Shown here piece by piece: positions 19,601 to 24,837 of a stretch of DNA of 38,555 bases. A program made the translations under genes and the position numbers. Every line of letters begins with the position of its first letter. The first letter of the stretch is position 1. Source of the stretch: CAZDVQ01 sp964508975 (GTDB taxonomy: Bacteria > Bacteroidota > Bacteroidia > Chitinophagales > Saprospiraceae). The notes under the pieces were generated by a model. The model saw only the letters and a program-made list of their open reading frames with translations. It had not been told where the DNA came from and did no database searches. The stretch is taken from assembly GCA_964508975.1 (NCBI GenBank), contig CAZDVQ010000040.1:1-38555 (forward strand), given 5' to 3'.

Positions 19601-20229
19601 AGGTTGTCGTAGAAGTTAATCTGCGACAAAGTAGTGTTCAACTGTGTATTGGTTAGGCTCCATGAACGAGTATATACTTGTCCAACAGTACCGTTAGTCA
19701 AGTTGATGTTACCTACCGGGAACATTTGTAAAGTGGGTACACGGATGCCCGCTTGATAAGTACTACCTGTAAAGCTAGTCACCTGTAACGAGGCCCCTTC
19801 CACGTACGTCAGGCTATAACTATTGATTAAGCTCGATGCTACTTGTGCGCCACAACCAGCCCTAACTAAGAGTCTAACTTCGTAAAACGAAGAGGCCGGT
19901 AGGTCATCCAGGTTTATAACCATGGTCTGGGCTGTGGGTAATGTCGCTCCCAAGATGTACAACTCCTGTACCACCCCAAGGCCGTAAATGGTTGCGGGTA
20001 AGGTCACATTTAAAAACGGACTTTGCAAGGCATTTGTACCAGAGGTGTTTTGGATTCGGAGGGTCAAGGTATCTGCGCTTTCACAAAGGGTTAGATTGAG
20101 TCGCGCCAAGTCGGTCGTCTCGGTTAATACAGCAGATTGGCCAAAACTTGCTGTCCAGTGTAAACACATGGCTAGCAAAAATAAAAACACATTTTTGGCC
20201 GGCTTAAGTTGAATATAGGTGAAGCTCAT
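10669..20229 (-). CDS. Giant modular surface protein, T9SS type B (CHU_C) sorting domain
   Basis: About 3186 aa. I start it at the ATG at 20229 (MSFTYIQLKPAKNVFLFLL), not at the TTG 30 bases upstream, because that TTG lies inside a TAnnTTTG promoter box. Layout: signal peptide ending near SFGQ; an N-terminal region of about 270 aa; roughly twenty Ig-like/PKD-type modules of 75-95 aa with one Cys near the start (YCxG) and one in TVTDxNGC; about eleven cadherin-like modules with a PGFTGxDSxxY core; and a C-terminal gliding-motility CHU_C domain with SPNGDGRNDVLVIEGL and GTWNG..IPDGTYYY. CHU_C is the type B T9SS sorting signal, as in the motility adhesin SprB. The protein should be exported to the cell surface and act in adhesion or gliding; that role is inferred. 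No PorP/SprF-like gene is adjacent. Confidence 0.92.
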   Translation of the reverse strand: MSFTYIQLKPAKNVFLFLLAMCLHWTASFGQSAVLTETTDLARLNLTLCESADTLTLRIQNTSGTNALQSPFLNVTLPATIYGLGVVQELYILGATLPTAQTMVINLDDLPASSFYEVRLLVRAGCGAQVASSLINSYSLTYVEGASLQVTSFTGSTYQAGIRVPTLQMFPVGNINLTNGTVGQVYTRSWSLTNTQLNTTLSQINFYDNLQNGLILNSITVNGIPIAFSGTAQGATVTATIVSANLPGGGLEFGESVTITETITVLSCTNPNEPTEVYTWWGCFNQECQRSTTFNPIAQVPLTVTVNPNPGFFCVGNSLSLTATTGVSYLWSNGSTTNPTVVNTIGNYTVTVTNAAGCVGEGAVSTLFFPNPQPLASNGGPYCLEDTIQLIASGGISYAWSGPGGFVSSLQNPIRPGANTLMNGSYIVTVTDFNGCTAAVSTTVTVNPAPIVGATNTGSFCVGETIELQATGGISFSWSGPAGFSSTSPNPTITNGALIHDGFYEVTVTDANNCTASASTLVAVFENPSVSLSSNAPVCSGSSLNLNAAGPGNASYVWTSPGGQTYNGTAPFIPNVQAPQFEGIFNVTVTDANNCVSVDSILIDLLDLPLVDAGLSDTVCLGQAAVLTATGGITYTWSAGGSSATTIVFPTNTSVYAVTATGSNNCTASDQVTVVVNALPTAFAGPDVTVTVGQSYAPPLPTATNGQAPYTYTWITTPSVGGNGSTQSTTTFGPFTASSTQICVNVVDLNGCEDDDCAFVNTVPCALGVNLNVAPPVMCLNNQVTLASFPTGVVGQINYTWSYTGPSLIAGFNSTIQNPGTYTLTAPGLYTFTLNVQDAATGCQASNQTTVIVYSNPVLTLTTATPYCVGNSAQVVAAGSLSQAPYTYNWILPNGATHTGSIYTFTANASTAGLYQVTVTDALGCSTTGTRTVVVNTNPISVASNSGPVCAGLQASVNVTTSGSAPYTYTWTGPGGFTSTQQSPAFSSIQASNNGTYQVTVNAANGCSTTASTSLVVYPNPAVVASASLPRYCVGQTIVLAASGGLSYQWRAPGGLTFGGNPVSIPNANAILHQGLWQVTATNGNGCSSVGTVLVQIVNNPVVTIGNTSPVICQGLPTTMTAIPSSGAGSGYTFNWDNGLGANPVQVVSPATNTTYTVTVTDGNGCSSSNSTNVSVNLNPIAHAGPDVQVVSSNTYTPPVGVATGGTPVYTYNWSTTPAGQIGDGSPFANPVFGPFTAASTFICVTVTDVNGCIDTDCAKVDTIPCTLLVVPQLTDNSICQGSAITLTSSVVGAVGTLNFSWTATPQVPGFTGTVANPGLYVFNTPGVYTFTVTVTDNSNNCIDIGSTTLSVTPTPELVLSNGFNPYCADEAIFLDAFSSNAVGPFTFNWSGPASFSSTDQSPIRANANASFTGNYCVVISDGNGCTATNCVPVTVYDNPVLQVSNNSPLCIGNTLNLSVIGSDYYTWQAPDGATLTGAFPSRNNVTVAMGGNYQVTGTDVNGCSSTGSTNVTVNPKPTITLGGAGTYCQGTPIPLTAAGGVSYIWTTPLGSSLFGATPSIPFADPTQHTGQYCVTVTDANGCTNSACLSVVVRPNPSITASNDGSYCIGETVNLSSTSNSTSTYQWVGPGSFSSTQQTPSITNANLATAGVYCVTVTDAFSCTSTTCTNVIVHATPAITSVTNTGPYCVGDAIQLNASAPTAVAYSWTGPSGFNANQQNPNRLNAPLGFAGYYVVTITDQNTCTATDSTLVVMQVAAPINVTGDTACIGTPLSLSAVLPSGVSYSWQSPQGQLFNGQVVNIISAQPNLHGGTWTVSGTDANGCTSINTVVAVVDAVPTLTVNAPSFACSGDTIQLLVSGAQTYLWNNGLTTAQIQIAVLTNQFPSNTNWSVTATSPAGCTASRSGFVTVNPVPVVVINAAADTLCNTPVGLLLQAFSPGATYQWSAGGQVSPAITAPAAMTAITYTVTATSGTFCTATATTTVLGLGVLGCPQFPLARVDINHTKQNTAVSGQVLTNDINGTNAVRIQAPAHGFITSWSNSTGTYTYNPTPGFTGLDSLAYRTCVGLMCDTAWLFIRVWPDYGNFNPATADALLAVPGSTIVGNVLSAEPGNNAVTPINASGNWGTLTVAADGSLNWQVAPTATAPREYLFWVESCNPDGLCDSSALWLNIMPVANTTTASDDAFVGLAHSTISGSLATNDNPSAMTYTNLDTPTGGLFNLQANGNFSFQANWGFVGAARFRYRACNGTSCDTATAYILVRPLAPIALPDNNLSLANTTTAGNVLLNDYEPQGLALQINAGTFNTAFGGSFTVQSNGNYTYQAANGFTGVDSVSYQVCNPLNACTQAWLQIAVVQPLQNTPIALNDATFVGFGSATNGNLSNNDQFGPNTYTLLQAPANGSLSLQANGDFTYTPDVDYVGLDSAAVTVCNTAGACDTSWLLCYVLADLAHNQPLKPFANTDAFAARGIIAGDLSSNDIVNTPAQTFTLLQSSLTGTLVLNADGTFTYTTTEAEQGPAWFTYRLCEASACDTAAVHLLTLPRYPYADADLNLVLESGIAVGNLAMNDDNPRATPLTYTLVQAPACGTLQLTSSGNYTFNSASCTVGTTALARISVCDTWGQCDTSWLEINVTAHQARPHANNDQYRVLQGGNIQTNVLINDLDPSATGLTSTLIQGTANLNTQGQLVYAPAPSFSGKDTLLYQACDGQGICDTAAIIIDVLPAWAVEYPLAGNAVLSTIQPQAITLINPNDLAISPTGSNVTISTLGNVVGGQLVGWEFFPDTCFIGIASWNYLACDASNHCDTGTVYVAVYPALAPSVQTFTDSIIIGSSLNACYAYDNELPGAIVNIQVTSRTNNTSATLQNTTPCLLINTQSVGFDTLQVVFTDICGNVDTSLVYITVLPKTEDTLIQVPAGTSAVACIDGFSDELPGYPNLTWTIIEPGNGCVIIDDIDAQGCVTLVSSFEPCTGTVVLLACDGNWCDTTYLNLETVGFVGSPVAVDDSLDVVYQGGPVNIPALLNDTLGGPTAILAGEPIVTQYPANGIAFWDNDAQVFVYEANNEFCGQDSFRYQITNQAGNSDEAVVKISIECPGVRVYNGISPNGDGRNDVLVIEGLQPYPNNGIKIYSSGGVLVFSTENYNHNDPERSFNGTWNGVAIPDGTYYYHFYYTDELNYTRNFNSYLEIRR
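11260..14230 (-). other. Cadherin-like module array with repeated C-x(4,5)-C-D-[ST] pairs
   Basis: This part of the giant protein holds about eleven modules of 80-100 aa of the bacterial Ig/cadherin-like type (core GxxxYxPxxxFxGxDSxxY). About ten end in a close cysteine pair, for example CVGLMCDTAW, CNGTSCDTA, CNTAGACDTSW, CDGQGICDTA and CDGNWCDTTY. One module (FTDICGNVDTSLVY) has lost the second cysteine. Confidence 0.8.
14280..19330 (-). other. Ig-like/PKD-type repeat array of the giant surface protein
   Basis: About twenty successive modules share the outline NPxP, (Y/F)CxGxxxxLxAxGG, SYxWxGPxGFxSTxQNPxI, GxYxVTVTDxNGC, TVxVNP. Three longer variants (around 18150, 16550 and 17900) carry TFGPFTAAST and a final DVNGCxDxDCA. 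The pattern resembles Ig-like and SprB-type repeats of Bacteroidota adhesins. Unit sequences are well diverged, so no long identical DNA repeats remain. Confidence 0.75.
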
Positions 20230-20256
20230 GGATTGGGGGATAGTTGAAATTCTAGG

Positions 20257-20264
20257 CAAAAGTA
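20257..20264 (-). promoter_or_regulatory. -7 box upstream of the giant gene
   Basis: On the minus strand this reads TACTTTTG, a full match to TAnnTTTG, 28 nt before the ATG at 20229. No clear TTG lies at the -33 distance. The TTG codon that would extend the gene upstream is part of this box, which argues for the ATG start. Confidence 0.45.
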
Positions 20265-20511
20265 CACTTTTATGCGTTGCCTTTTGTCATTGTAACAGGT
20301 AGAACTATCTACTAGACTCACATATCGGGGCTATGGTTGTATTTGTATAACGCTTAAGCCCCTATAATTCAAGTAAAAACAACATATTTAACTTTTTTTA
20401 CAAGCTGTTTGATTTTTTTAACCAGCTAGCCTTGGGGTTATTTTACCTTGTCACATTTTTAAAACTATTTTGAATATATGTAGGATTGATACATTGTCCT
20501 TTAGATTCCTC

Positions 20512-20549
20512 GTTCATAGTTCATAGTCATAGTTCATTGTTCATAGTTA
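20512..20549. repeat. TTCAT-type short tandem array
   Basis: Five to six degenerate copies of GTTCATA in a row, ending a few bases before family A copy R5. Confidence 0.65.
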
Positions 20550-20555
20550 CATTTT

Positions 20556-20674
20556 GGGCGTTCCCCCTTCGGGGTCGCTGTCCTACGGGGTTCGCGATGC
20601 TCCGTGCTGCGCACCGCCTGCTGCGCAGGCGCCCTCCGGCCAGCTAACGCTTGAACGGCGGCTTAGCCGCCGTT
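20556..20674 (+). repeat. Family A palindromic repeat, copy R5
   Basis: TTTTGGGCGTT, stem CCCC/GGGG around TTC, TCGCTGTCC, GGGGTTCGC, CTCCGTGCTGCGCACC, stem GCCTGC/GCAGGC, GCCCTCCGGCCAGCTAACGC, then the terminal hairpin AACGGCGGC/GCCGCCGTT. Its second stem has a different sequence from all other copies yet still pairs. Confidence 0.88.
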
Positions 20675-20728
20675 TATAGATAAGAGATAGAAGCGAGGAG
20701 AGAGGAGCAGCAAATGTCGCGTGACGTT

Positions 20729-21087
20729 AGCGTTGTGAACAAATAAAAGTCGAATAGTTTTATACAGCATGAAAATGCCGCACCGCGGCAAAAGCTGTCA
20801 GCGATGGGTGAGGGAGTGCCTTGGGCACGACCGGAACCCATCGAAAAATGCCAGAAAAAATTGAGCCCTGGAAGGGCGATATTTCAAATAATGTAGTTTA
20901 GTTTGCGCATTATATCGTCCTTTCAGGACTCAATGTCTAACCGCATCCCTCGATGGGTTCCGGTCGTGCCTTCAGCAGACGCAAAATATTGCGTCTCTAC
21001 GACCTCACCCATCGCTAAGATATGGTGCCGCTTCGCGGCATTTTTAGGTTGTACAAAACTATCTGTCTTTAGCATGTTCACAACGCT
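20729..21087. repeat. Family F nested palindromic element (~360 bp)
   Basis: Five inverted blocks are nested in order from outside to inside: AGCGTTGTGAACA; GCCGCACCGCGGC with GCCGCTTCGCGGC; AGCGATGGGTGAGG with CCTCACCCATCGCT; GGCACGACCGGAACCCATCG with its complement; and ATTGAGCCCTGGAAGGG.. with ..CCTTTCAGGACTCAAT. The whole could fold into one long hairpin. No ORF of substance is present and no transposase, so it looks like a non-autonomous, MITE-like element. It lies between R5 and R6. Confidence 0.75.
20977..20996. repeat. Short palindrome inserted in family F element
   Basis: AGACGCAA, four bases, then TTGCGTCT, within CAGAC...GTCTCTAC. It lies in the right arm of element F and has no counterpart in the left arm, so it looks like a later insertion. 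Palindromes of this GAGACGCAA type are common dispersed repeats in some bacterial groups. Confidence 0.6.
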
Positions 21088-21115
21088 GCTCTCTGCATTC
21101 ATATCTCTGCTCTGT

Positions 21116-21272
21116 AATCATTGCGGCTAGCCGCAATGATTAGCGTTAGCTGGCCGGAGGGCGCGGCTGCAAGCCGCGGTGCGAAGCACGGAGCGAGTAG
21201 CGAACCCCGTAGGACAGCGGCGCCGCACCTCCGGGGCGTATTCCATACGCCCCGGAATGCGGCGCAACGCCC
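21116..21272 (-). repeat. Family A palindromic repeat, copy R6 (expanded stems)
   Basis: Starts (at its tail end) with a perfect 26-bp palindrome, half-site AATCATTGCGGCT, at 21116-21141. Then, in reverse orientation, come the usual AGCTAACGC, stem GCGGCT/AGCCGC, TTCGCACC and CTCCGTGC blocks. Its first stem is enlarged to about 20 bp (GCGCCGCA, then CCGGGGCGTAT, paired with their complements around GGA) ending at GGGCGTT. Confidence 0.88.
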
Positions 21273-21318
21273 AAATCAATATTCGTCTAACGCAGTTTAG
21301 CAGGGGAATTGACCCAAT

Positions 21319-21370
21319 AAAAAAGCGTAAGTTTAAAGCTAACCTTGCGGCTAACCCTAAACTTACGCTG
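21319..21370 (-). terminator. Intrinsic terminator of the first ELWxxDGT gene
   Basis: AGCGTAAGTTTA at 21324-21335 pairs with TAAACTTACGCT at 21358-21369. On the minus strand the stem is followed by a T-run. It ends 21 bases beyond the stop codon. Confidence 0.88.
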
Positions 21371-21390
21371 CTGTAATTTATGGCTGGGAA

Positions 21391-23814
21391 TTATCGCTGA
21401 ACGATGATTTTCTTTGGTTTAATGTTGGTGTTATGACTGATGGGCTGCACAAAATAGAGTCCGTTGCCCAATTGGCCCAAGTCAAGCTCGGTTACGCCGC
21501 TCGTGTTGTACGGGAGCTCTTGTAAAATGCGTCCTTGTAAATCAATCAGCCTGATGCTGTTGATATCCGCATTGATTTCGCGAAGGTCAACCTGGCAGAA
21601 ATCGCTGGCGGGGTTTGGCGAAACTGACCAGTTGTACTCGGGTTCTAGCAAGGTAAGGTTGGTGTTTAAACCATCTAAAACCCATGGCTCAATACCGTAT
21701 GAGGGATGATTGGCGCTAAAAAACAGCTTGTTTAAACCCATGGTGAAATACTTGGGTTCCGATCCCGTTACACCCGAGTAGATATCTGCCACTAAAACGG
21801 TACCGGCGTTGGTTCCATCGCTTTTCCAGAGTTCGCGGTTGTTGGAGCTCACGCCACCAGAATAGGCGCTGTTGTTGATGGCCACAAAGTAAAACGTGTT
21901 GCCGGAAGTTGCCACTGGCGTAAAGTTAATGTCGCTGTAAGTTGTGCTACCCGTTTGGTACTCGAAACCGCCTATGCTGCCACCTCTGATTGATTTAACC
22001 AATATTGTACCCGCGTTGGTACCATCTGTTTTCCAAAGCTCGTTGCCGTTGGTCCCGTCGTTGGCGGCAAAATATACTGCCCCGTTGAAGGTGTAAAAAC
22101 CATCTGGGTACGAGCCTTCTACGCCGCTCCAAATATCTTTAACCAAGGTGGTGCCGGCGGTGGTACCATCGCTAATCCAGAGCTCGCGGTTGTTGGTGGC
22201 GATGCCGCCCGTGTAACTGCTGTTGTTGATAGCTGTAAACATAAATTGGTTGCCCAGGGTAGCCACAACATCAAATGCAATGTCGCTGTACGAAGTACTA
22301 CCTGTTTGGTACTCAAATCCACCACGGGCACCGCCCCTAATAGATTTCAAGAGTATAGTACCGGCGTTGGTACCATCGGTTTTCCAGAGTTCGTTGCCGT
22401 TGGTCCCGTCGTTGGCCGCAAAATATACTGCCCCGTTGAAGGTGTAAAAACCATCTGGGTACGAGCCTTCCACGCCGCTCCAAATATCTTTAACTAGCGT
22501 GGTGCCTGCGGTAGTACCATCGCTGATCCACAGCTCGCGGTTGTTGGTGGCGACACCACCCGAGTAAGTACTGTTGTTGATAGCTGTGAACATAAATTGG
22601 TTGCCCAGGGTAGCTACAACATCAAATGCAATGTCGCTGTAGGAGGTACTACCCGTTTGGTACTCAAATCCACCACGGGCGCCGCCCCTGATGGATTTTA
22701 AGAGAATGGTACCAGCGTTGGTGCCATCTGTTTTCCAGAGTTCGTTGCCGTTGGTCCCGTCGTTGGCCGCAAAGTAAACCGCCCCGTTAAAGGTATAAAA
22801 ATCATCGGGGTACGAGCCTTCCACGCCGCTCCAAATATCTTTAACTAGCGTGGTGCCTGCTGTGGTTCCATCGCTAATCCACAACTCGCGGTTGTTGGTG
22901 GCAACGCCGCCCGAGTAGCTGCTGTTGTTGATGGCGGTAAACATAAACTGATTGCCTAGGGTAGCTACAACGTCAAAAGCAATGTCGTTATATGTTGTGC
23001 TGCCAGATTGGTACTCAAAGCCTCCTATAGCGCCGCTACGGATTGATTTTAGGAGCACCGTACCTGCGGTGGTGCCATCTGTTTTCCATAGTTCTTTGCC
23101 GTTGGTTCCATCGTTGGCAGCAAAGTAAACCGTCCCGTTGAAGGTGTAAAAGTCTTCGGGGTACGACCCTTCCACGCCGCTCCAGATATCTTTAACCAAG
23201 GTGGTGCCTGCGGTAGTACCATCGCTGATCCACAGCTCGCGGTTGTTGGTGGCAACACCACCCGTGTAAGTACTGTTGTTGATAGCGGTAAACATAAATT
23301 GGTTGCCCAAGGTAGCCACCACGGTAAATGCGATATCGTTATATGTTGTGCCGCCTGATTGATATTCAAAGCCGCTACGGATGCCCGTTCGGATATCTTT
23401 TACCAATACGGTACCAGCGCTTGAACCATCGGTTTTCCATAGTTCTGTGCCATTGGAGCCGTTATCTGCTACAAAGTATAATTCACCGTTGAAGGCATAG
23501 AAATTACGGGGGTACGAACCTGCATTACCAGGGTTAATGTCTTTTACCATGGTAGTCCCGGCGGGTGTACCATCCGATTTCCACAGTTCAACGTTCTCTT
23601 GGGTAGAGGATGAAAAATTGGTGGCCGTGAAGTAGATAAAACCATTGTCCTCCCATACTACGGTGAAAGCACTTTCAGAGTAGTTAGATGAAGAGCCGTT
23701 CAATCGTTCAAAGCACCCAATGGCACCCGTTTTAATGTCTTTGACCAAGGTAGGCGTTTGCGCCATCATGGCAGAGTACAAGGAAATAAATAGGATAGTG
23801 TAAAATTGTTTCAT
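21391..23814 (-). CDS. ELWxxDGT-repeat secreted protein, T9SS type A sorting domain
   Basis: An 807-aa protein with a signal peptide (MKQFYTILFISLYSAMMAQ). The body is made of ELWxxDGT repeats (TIGR04534 type): each double unit of 117 aa holds ELWKTDGTxAGTxLxKxI and ELWISDGTTAGTTLVKDIWSG. Four units are exactly 117 aa (residues 108-575), followed by a diverged fifth and preceded by a partial one. The C-terminal about 80 residues (SPNPASDFCQVDL, IRLIDLQGR, GLYFVQ, KKIIVQR) form a T9SS type A sorting domain, which directs export and usually attachment to the surface. The fold is probably propeller-like, judged from repeat length. Function unknown; adhesion or carbohydrate binding is a guess. 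A paralogue lies at 27393-29798. Downstream terminator present; possible -7 box TACCTTTA about 25 nt upstream of the ATG. Confidence 0.92.
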   Translation of the reverse strand: MKQFYTILFISLYSAMMAQTPTLVKDIKTGAIGCFERLNGSSSNYSESAFTVVWEDNGFIYFTATNFSSSTQENVELWKSDGTPAGTTMVKDINPGNAGSYPRNFYAFNGELYFVADNGSNGTELWKTDGSSAGTVLVKDIRTGIRSGFEYQSGGTTYNDIAFTVVATLGNQFMFTAINNSTYTGGVATNNRELWISDGTTAGTTLVKDIWSGVEGSYPEDFYTFNGTVYFAANDGTNGKELWKTDGTTAGTVLLKSIRSGAIGGFEYQSGSTTYNDIAFDVVATLGNQFMFTAINNSSYSGGVATNNRELWISDGTTAGTTLVKDIWSGVEGSYPDDFYTFNGAVYFAANDGTNGNELWKTDGTNAGTILLKSIRGGARGGFEYQTGSTSYSDIAFDVVATLGNQFMFTAINNSTYSGGVATNNRELWISDGTTAGTTLVKDIWSGVEGSYPDGFYTFNGAVYFAANDGTNGNELWKTDGTNAGTILLKSIRGGARGGFEYQTGSTSYSDIAFDVVATLGNQFMFTAINNSSYTGGIATNNRELWISDGTTAGTTLVKDIWSGVEGSYPDGFYTFNGAVYFAANDGTNGNELWKTDGTNAGTILVKSIRGGSIGGFEYQTGSTTYSDINFTPVATSGNTFYFVAINNSAYSGGVSSNNRELWKSDGTNAGTVLVADIYSGVTGSEPKYFTMGLNKLFFSANHPSYGIEPWVLDGLNTNLTLLEPEYNWSVSPNPASDFCQVDLREINADINSIRLIDLQGRILQELPYNTSGVTELDLGQLGNGLYFVQPISHNTNIKPKKIIVQR
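22090..23493 (-). repeat. Four tandem 351-bp coding repeats
   Basis: Residues 108-224, 225-341, 342-458 and 459-575 are 117 aa each, and the last two are almost identical in protein sequence. At DNA level the copies differ at many third codon positions; for instance the codons for the LLKSIRG block differ between units three and four without changing the protein. Confidence 0.88.
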
Positions 23815-23934
23815 AGAAAATGGCTTAGTTTAGGCTATAAAGGTACAAAAAAAGGGCTTGCATGAGGGTAGCCTAAAGGTTACTTTTTAATAGTTCATAG
23901 TTCATCGTTATTTGAAGCGCCTCCCCCCGGCGCT

Positions 23935-24200
23935 CAGGATTGCATGGTTCTAGATTAATGCTTACGCATTATTATTTACCACCCCGTCTGCTGTGCTACA
24001 CGCGTTGCGTTCCGCTTGCATCCACCCCTCCTTTGCATGGAGGGGAATTTAGCTTGTCTTGTATTTGATTGATTATCAATAATATATAGCAAGGCTTAGG
24101 CTCCCCTCCATGCAAAGGAGGGGTGGATGCGCAGGTGGCGTTTTACGCCACGTAGCGCAGACGGGGTGGTAAATCACAACGAAAAATAGAACCAATCAAT
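23935..24200. mobile_element. Family C MITE-like element, copy C1
   Basis: Outer inverted ends CAGGATTGCATGG and CCAATCAAT flank inner inverted blocks ACCACCCCGTCTGC / GCAGACGGGGTGGT and a perfect 29-bp inverted pair at 24018-24046 and 24102-24130. The loop is AT-rich (GATTATCAATAATATA). No ORF. The 11-base direct repeat CCCCCGGCGCT lies at 23924-23934 and 24201-24211, consistent with a target duplication. A second copy in opposite orientation lies at 38099-38314. Confidence 0.75.
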
Positions 24201-24220
24201 CCCCCGGCGCTGCGCGCCGA

Positions 24221-24267
24221 CCCCCTCCACTGCACATGACGCGCAGCGTCATGTGCAGTGGAGGGGG
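24221..24267. repeat. Perfect long hairpin
   Basis: CCCCCTCCACTGCACATG.. and its exact complement form 22-bp arms around a 3-base loop (GCA). It lies 100 bases upstream of the DUF1456 gene. There is no T-run after it, so it is more likely part of a palindromic repeat than a terminator. Confidence 0.8.
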
Positions 24268-24270
24268 TTG

Positions 24271-24289
24271 GGCCGAGCGGGGCTCGGCC
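24271..24289. repeat. Short GC-rich hairpin
   Basis: GGCCGAGC, three bases, GCTCGGCC. It directly follows the long hairpin and precedes a TTCAT-type array, in the same kind of composite block seen near the other repeats. Confidence 0.6.
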
Positions 24290-24298
24290 GGGTGCATC

Positions 24299-24336
24299 GT
24301 TCATAGTTCATAGTTCATTGTTCATCATTCATAGTT
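24299..24336. repeat. TTCAT-type short tandem array
   Basis: Five degenerate copies of GTTCATA/GTTCATT end about 35 bases before the DUF1456 start codon. The array supplies the TTG nearest to the -33 position of that gene's promoter. Confidence 0.6.
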
Positions 24337-24345
24337 ATAAAATCC

Positions 24346-24353
24346 TATCTTTG
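24346..24353 (+). promoter_or_regulatory. -7 box upstream of the DUF1456 gene
   Basis: TATCTTTG is a full match to TAnnTTTG, 17 nt before the ATG. The closest TTG (24318-24320) is 25 nt upstream, slightly farther than usual, and lies inside the TTCAT array. Confidence 0.5.
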
Positions 24354-24370
24354 CAGCCTATTTTTAGCTT

Positions 24371-24829
24371 ATGACCAACAACGACATCCTTCGCCGCCTA
24401 CGCTATACCATCGATTACACCGATCTTCAAATGATGGCTGTATTTGACCTGGCCGATCACGAAATTGGCCGCGATACCCTGGGCCAATGGCTCAAAAAGG
24501 AGGATGAACCGGAGTTTCAGCCCATGAGCGACCAAGACCTCGCCATTTTCCTCAATGGTTTAATCAACCAGAAACGTGGCAAACGCGAAGGCCCTCAACC
24601 GGTACCCGAAACCGAGCTCGACAATAACGCCATCCTGCGCAAACTCAAAATAGCCTTCAACCTAAAAGACACCGACATCCTCGATATCTTCGCAGCAGCG
24701 GATACAAAGCTGAGCAAACACGAGATTTCGGCCTTTTTCCGCAGCCCAAGCCAAACGCAATACCGCCCCTGCTTGGACCAATACCTCCGCAACTTTTTGC
24801 AAGGCTTGCAAAAACGCCTGAGAGGGTAG
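24371..24829 (+). CDS. DUF1456 family protein (YehS-like)
   Basis: A 152-aa protein with two tandem copies of the DUF1456 module: NNDILRRLRYTIDYTD (residues 3-18) and DNNAILRKLKIAFNLKD (about 84-100). Each is followed by a helical segment ending in a conserved C-terminal pattern (MSDQDLAIFLNGLI and LDQYLRNFLQGL). Length and layout match E. coli YehS (about 156 aa). The family is widespread and its function is not established; the protein has no signal peptide and should be cytosolic. It is a single-gene unit, convergent with the alpha/beta hydrolase gene (8 bases between the stops) and with no terminator between them. Confidence 0.92.
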   Translation: MTNNDILRRLRYTIDYTDLQMMAVFDLADHEIGRDTLGQWLKKEDEPEFQPMSDQDLAIFLNGLINQKRGKREGPQPVPETELDNNAILRKLKIAFNLKDTDILDIFAAADTKLSKHEISAFFRSPSQTQYRPCLDQYLRNFLQGLQKRLRG

Positions 24830-24837
24830 TGGCTTAA

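Noticed and set aside
10669..20259. TTG start at 20259 for the giant gene
   Set aside because: The TTG lies within a TACTTTTG promoter box and adds ten polar residues before the signal peptide; the ATG at 20229 is better.
20903..21130. 75-aa open frame within element F
   Set aside because: It spans the palindromic arms and has no domain, start signal or transposase motif.
22090..23493. Regular repeats suggesting a CRISPR array
   Set aside because: The 351-bp periodicity is coding, in frame, and gives ELWxxDGT protein units; there are no short repeats with unique spacers and no cas genes.
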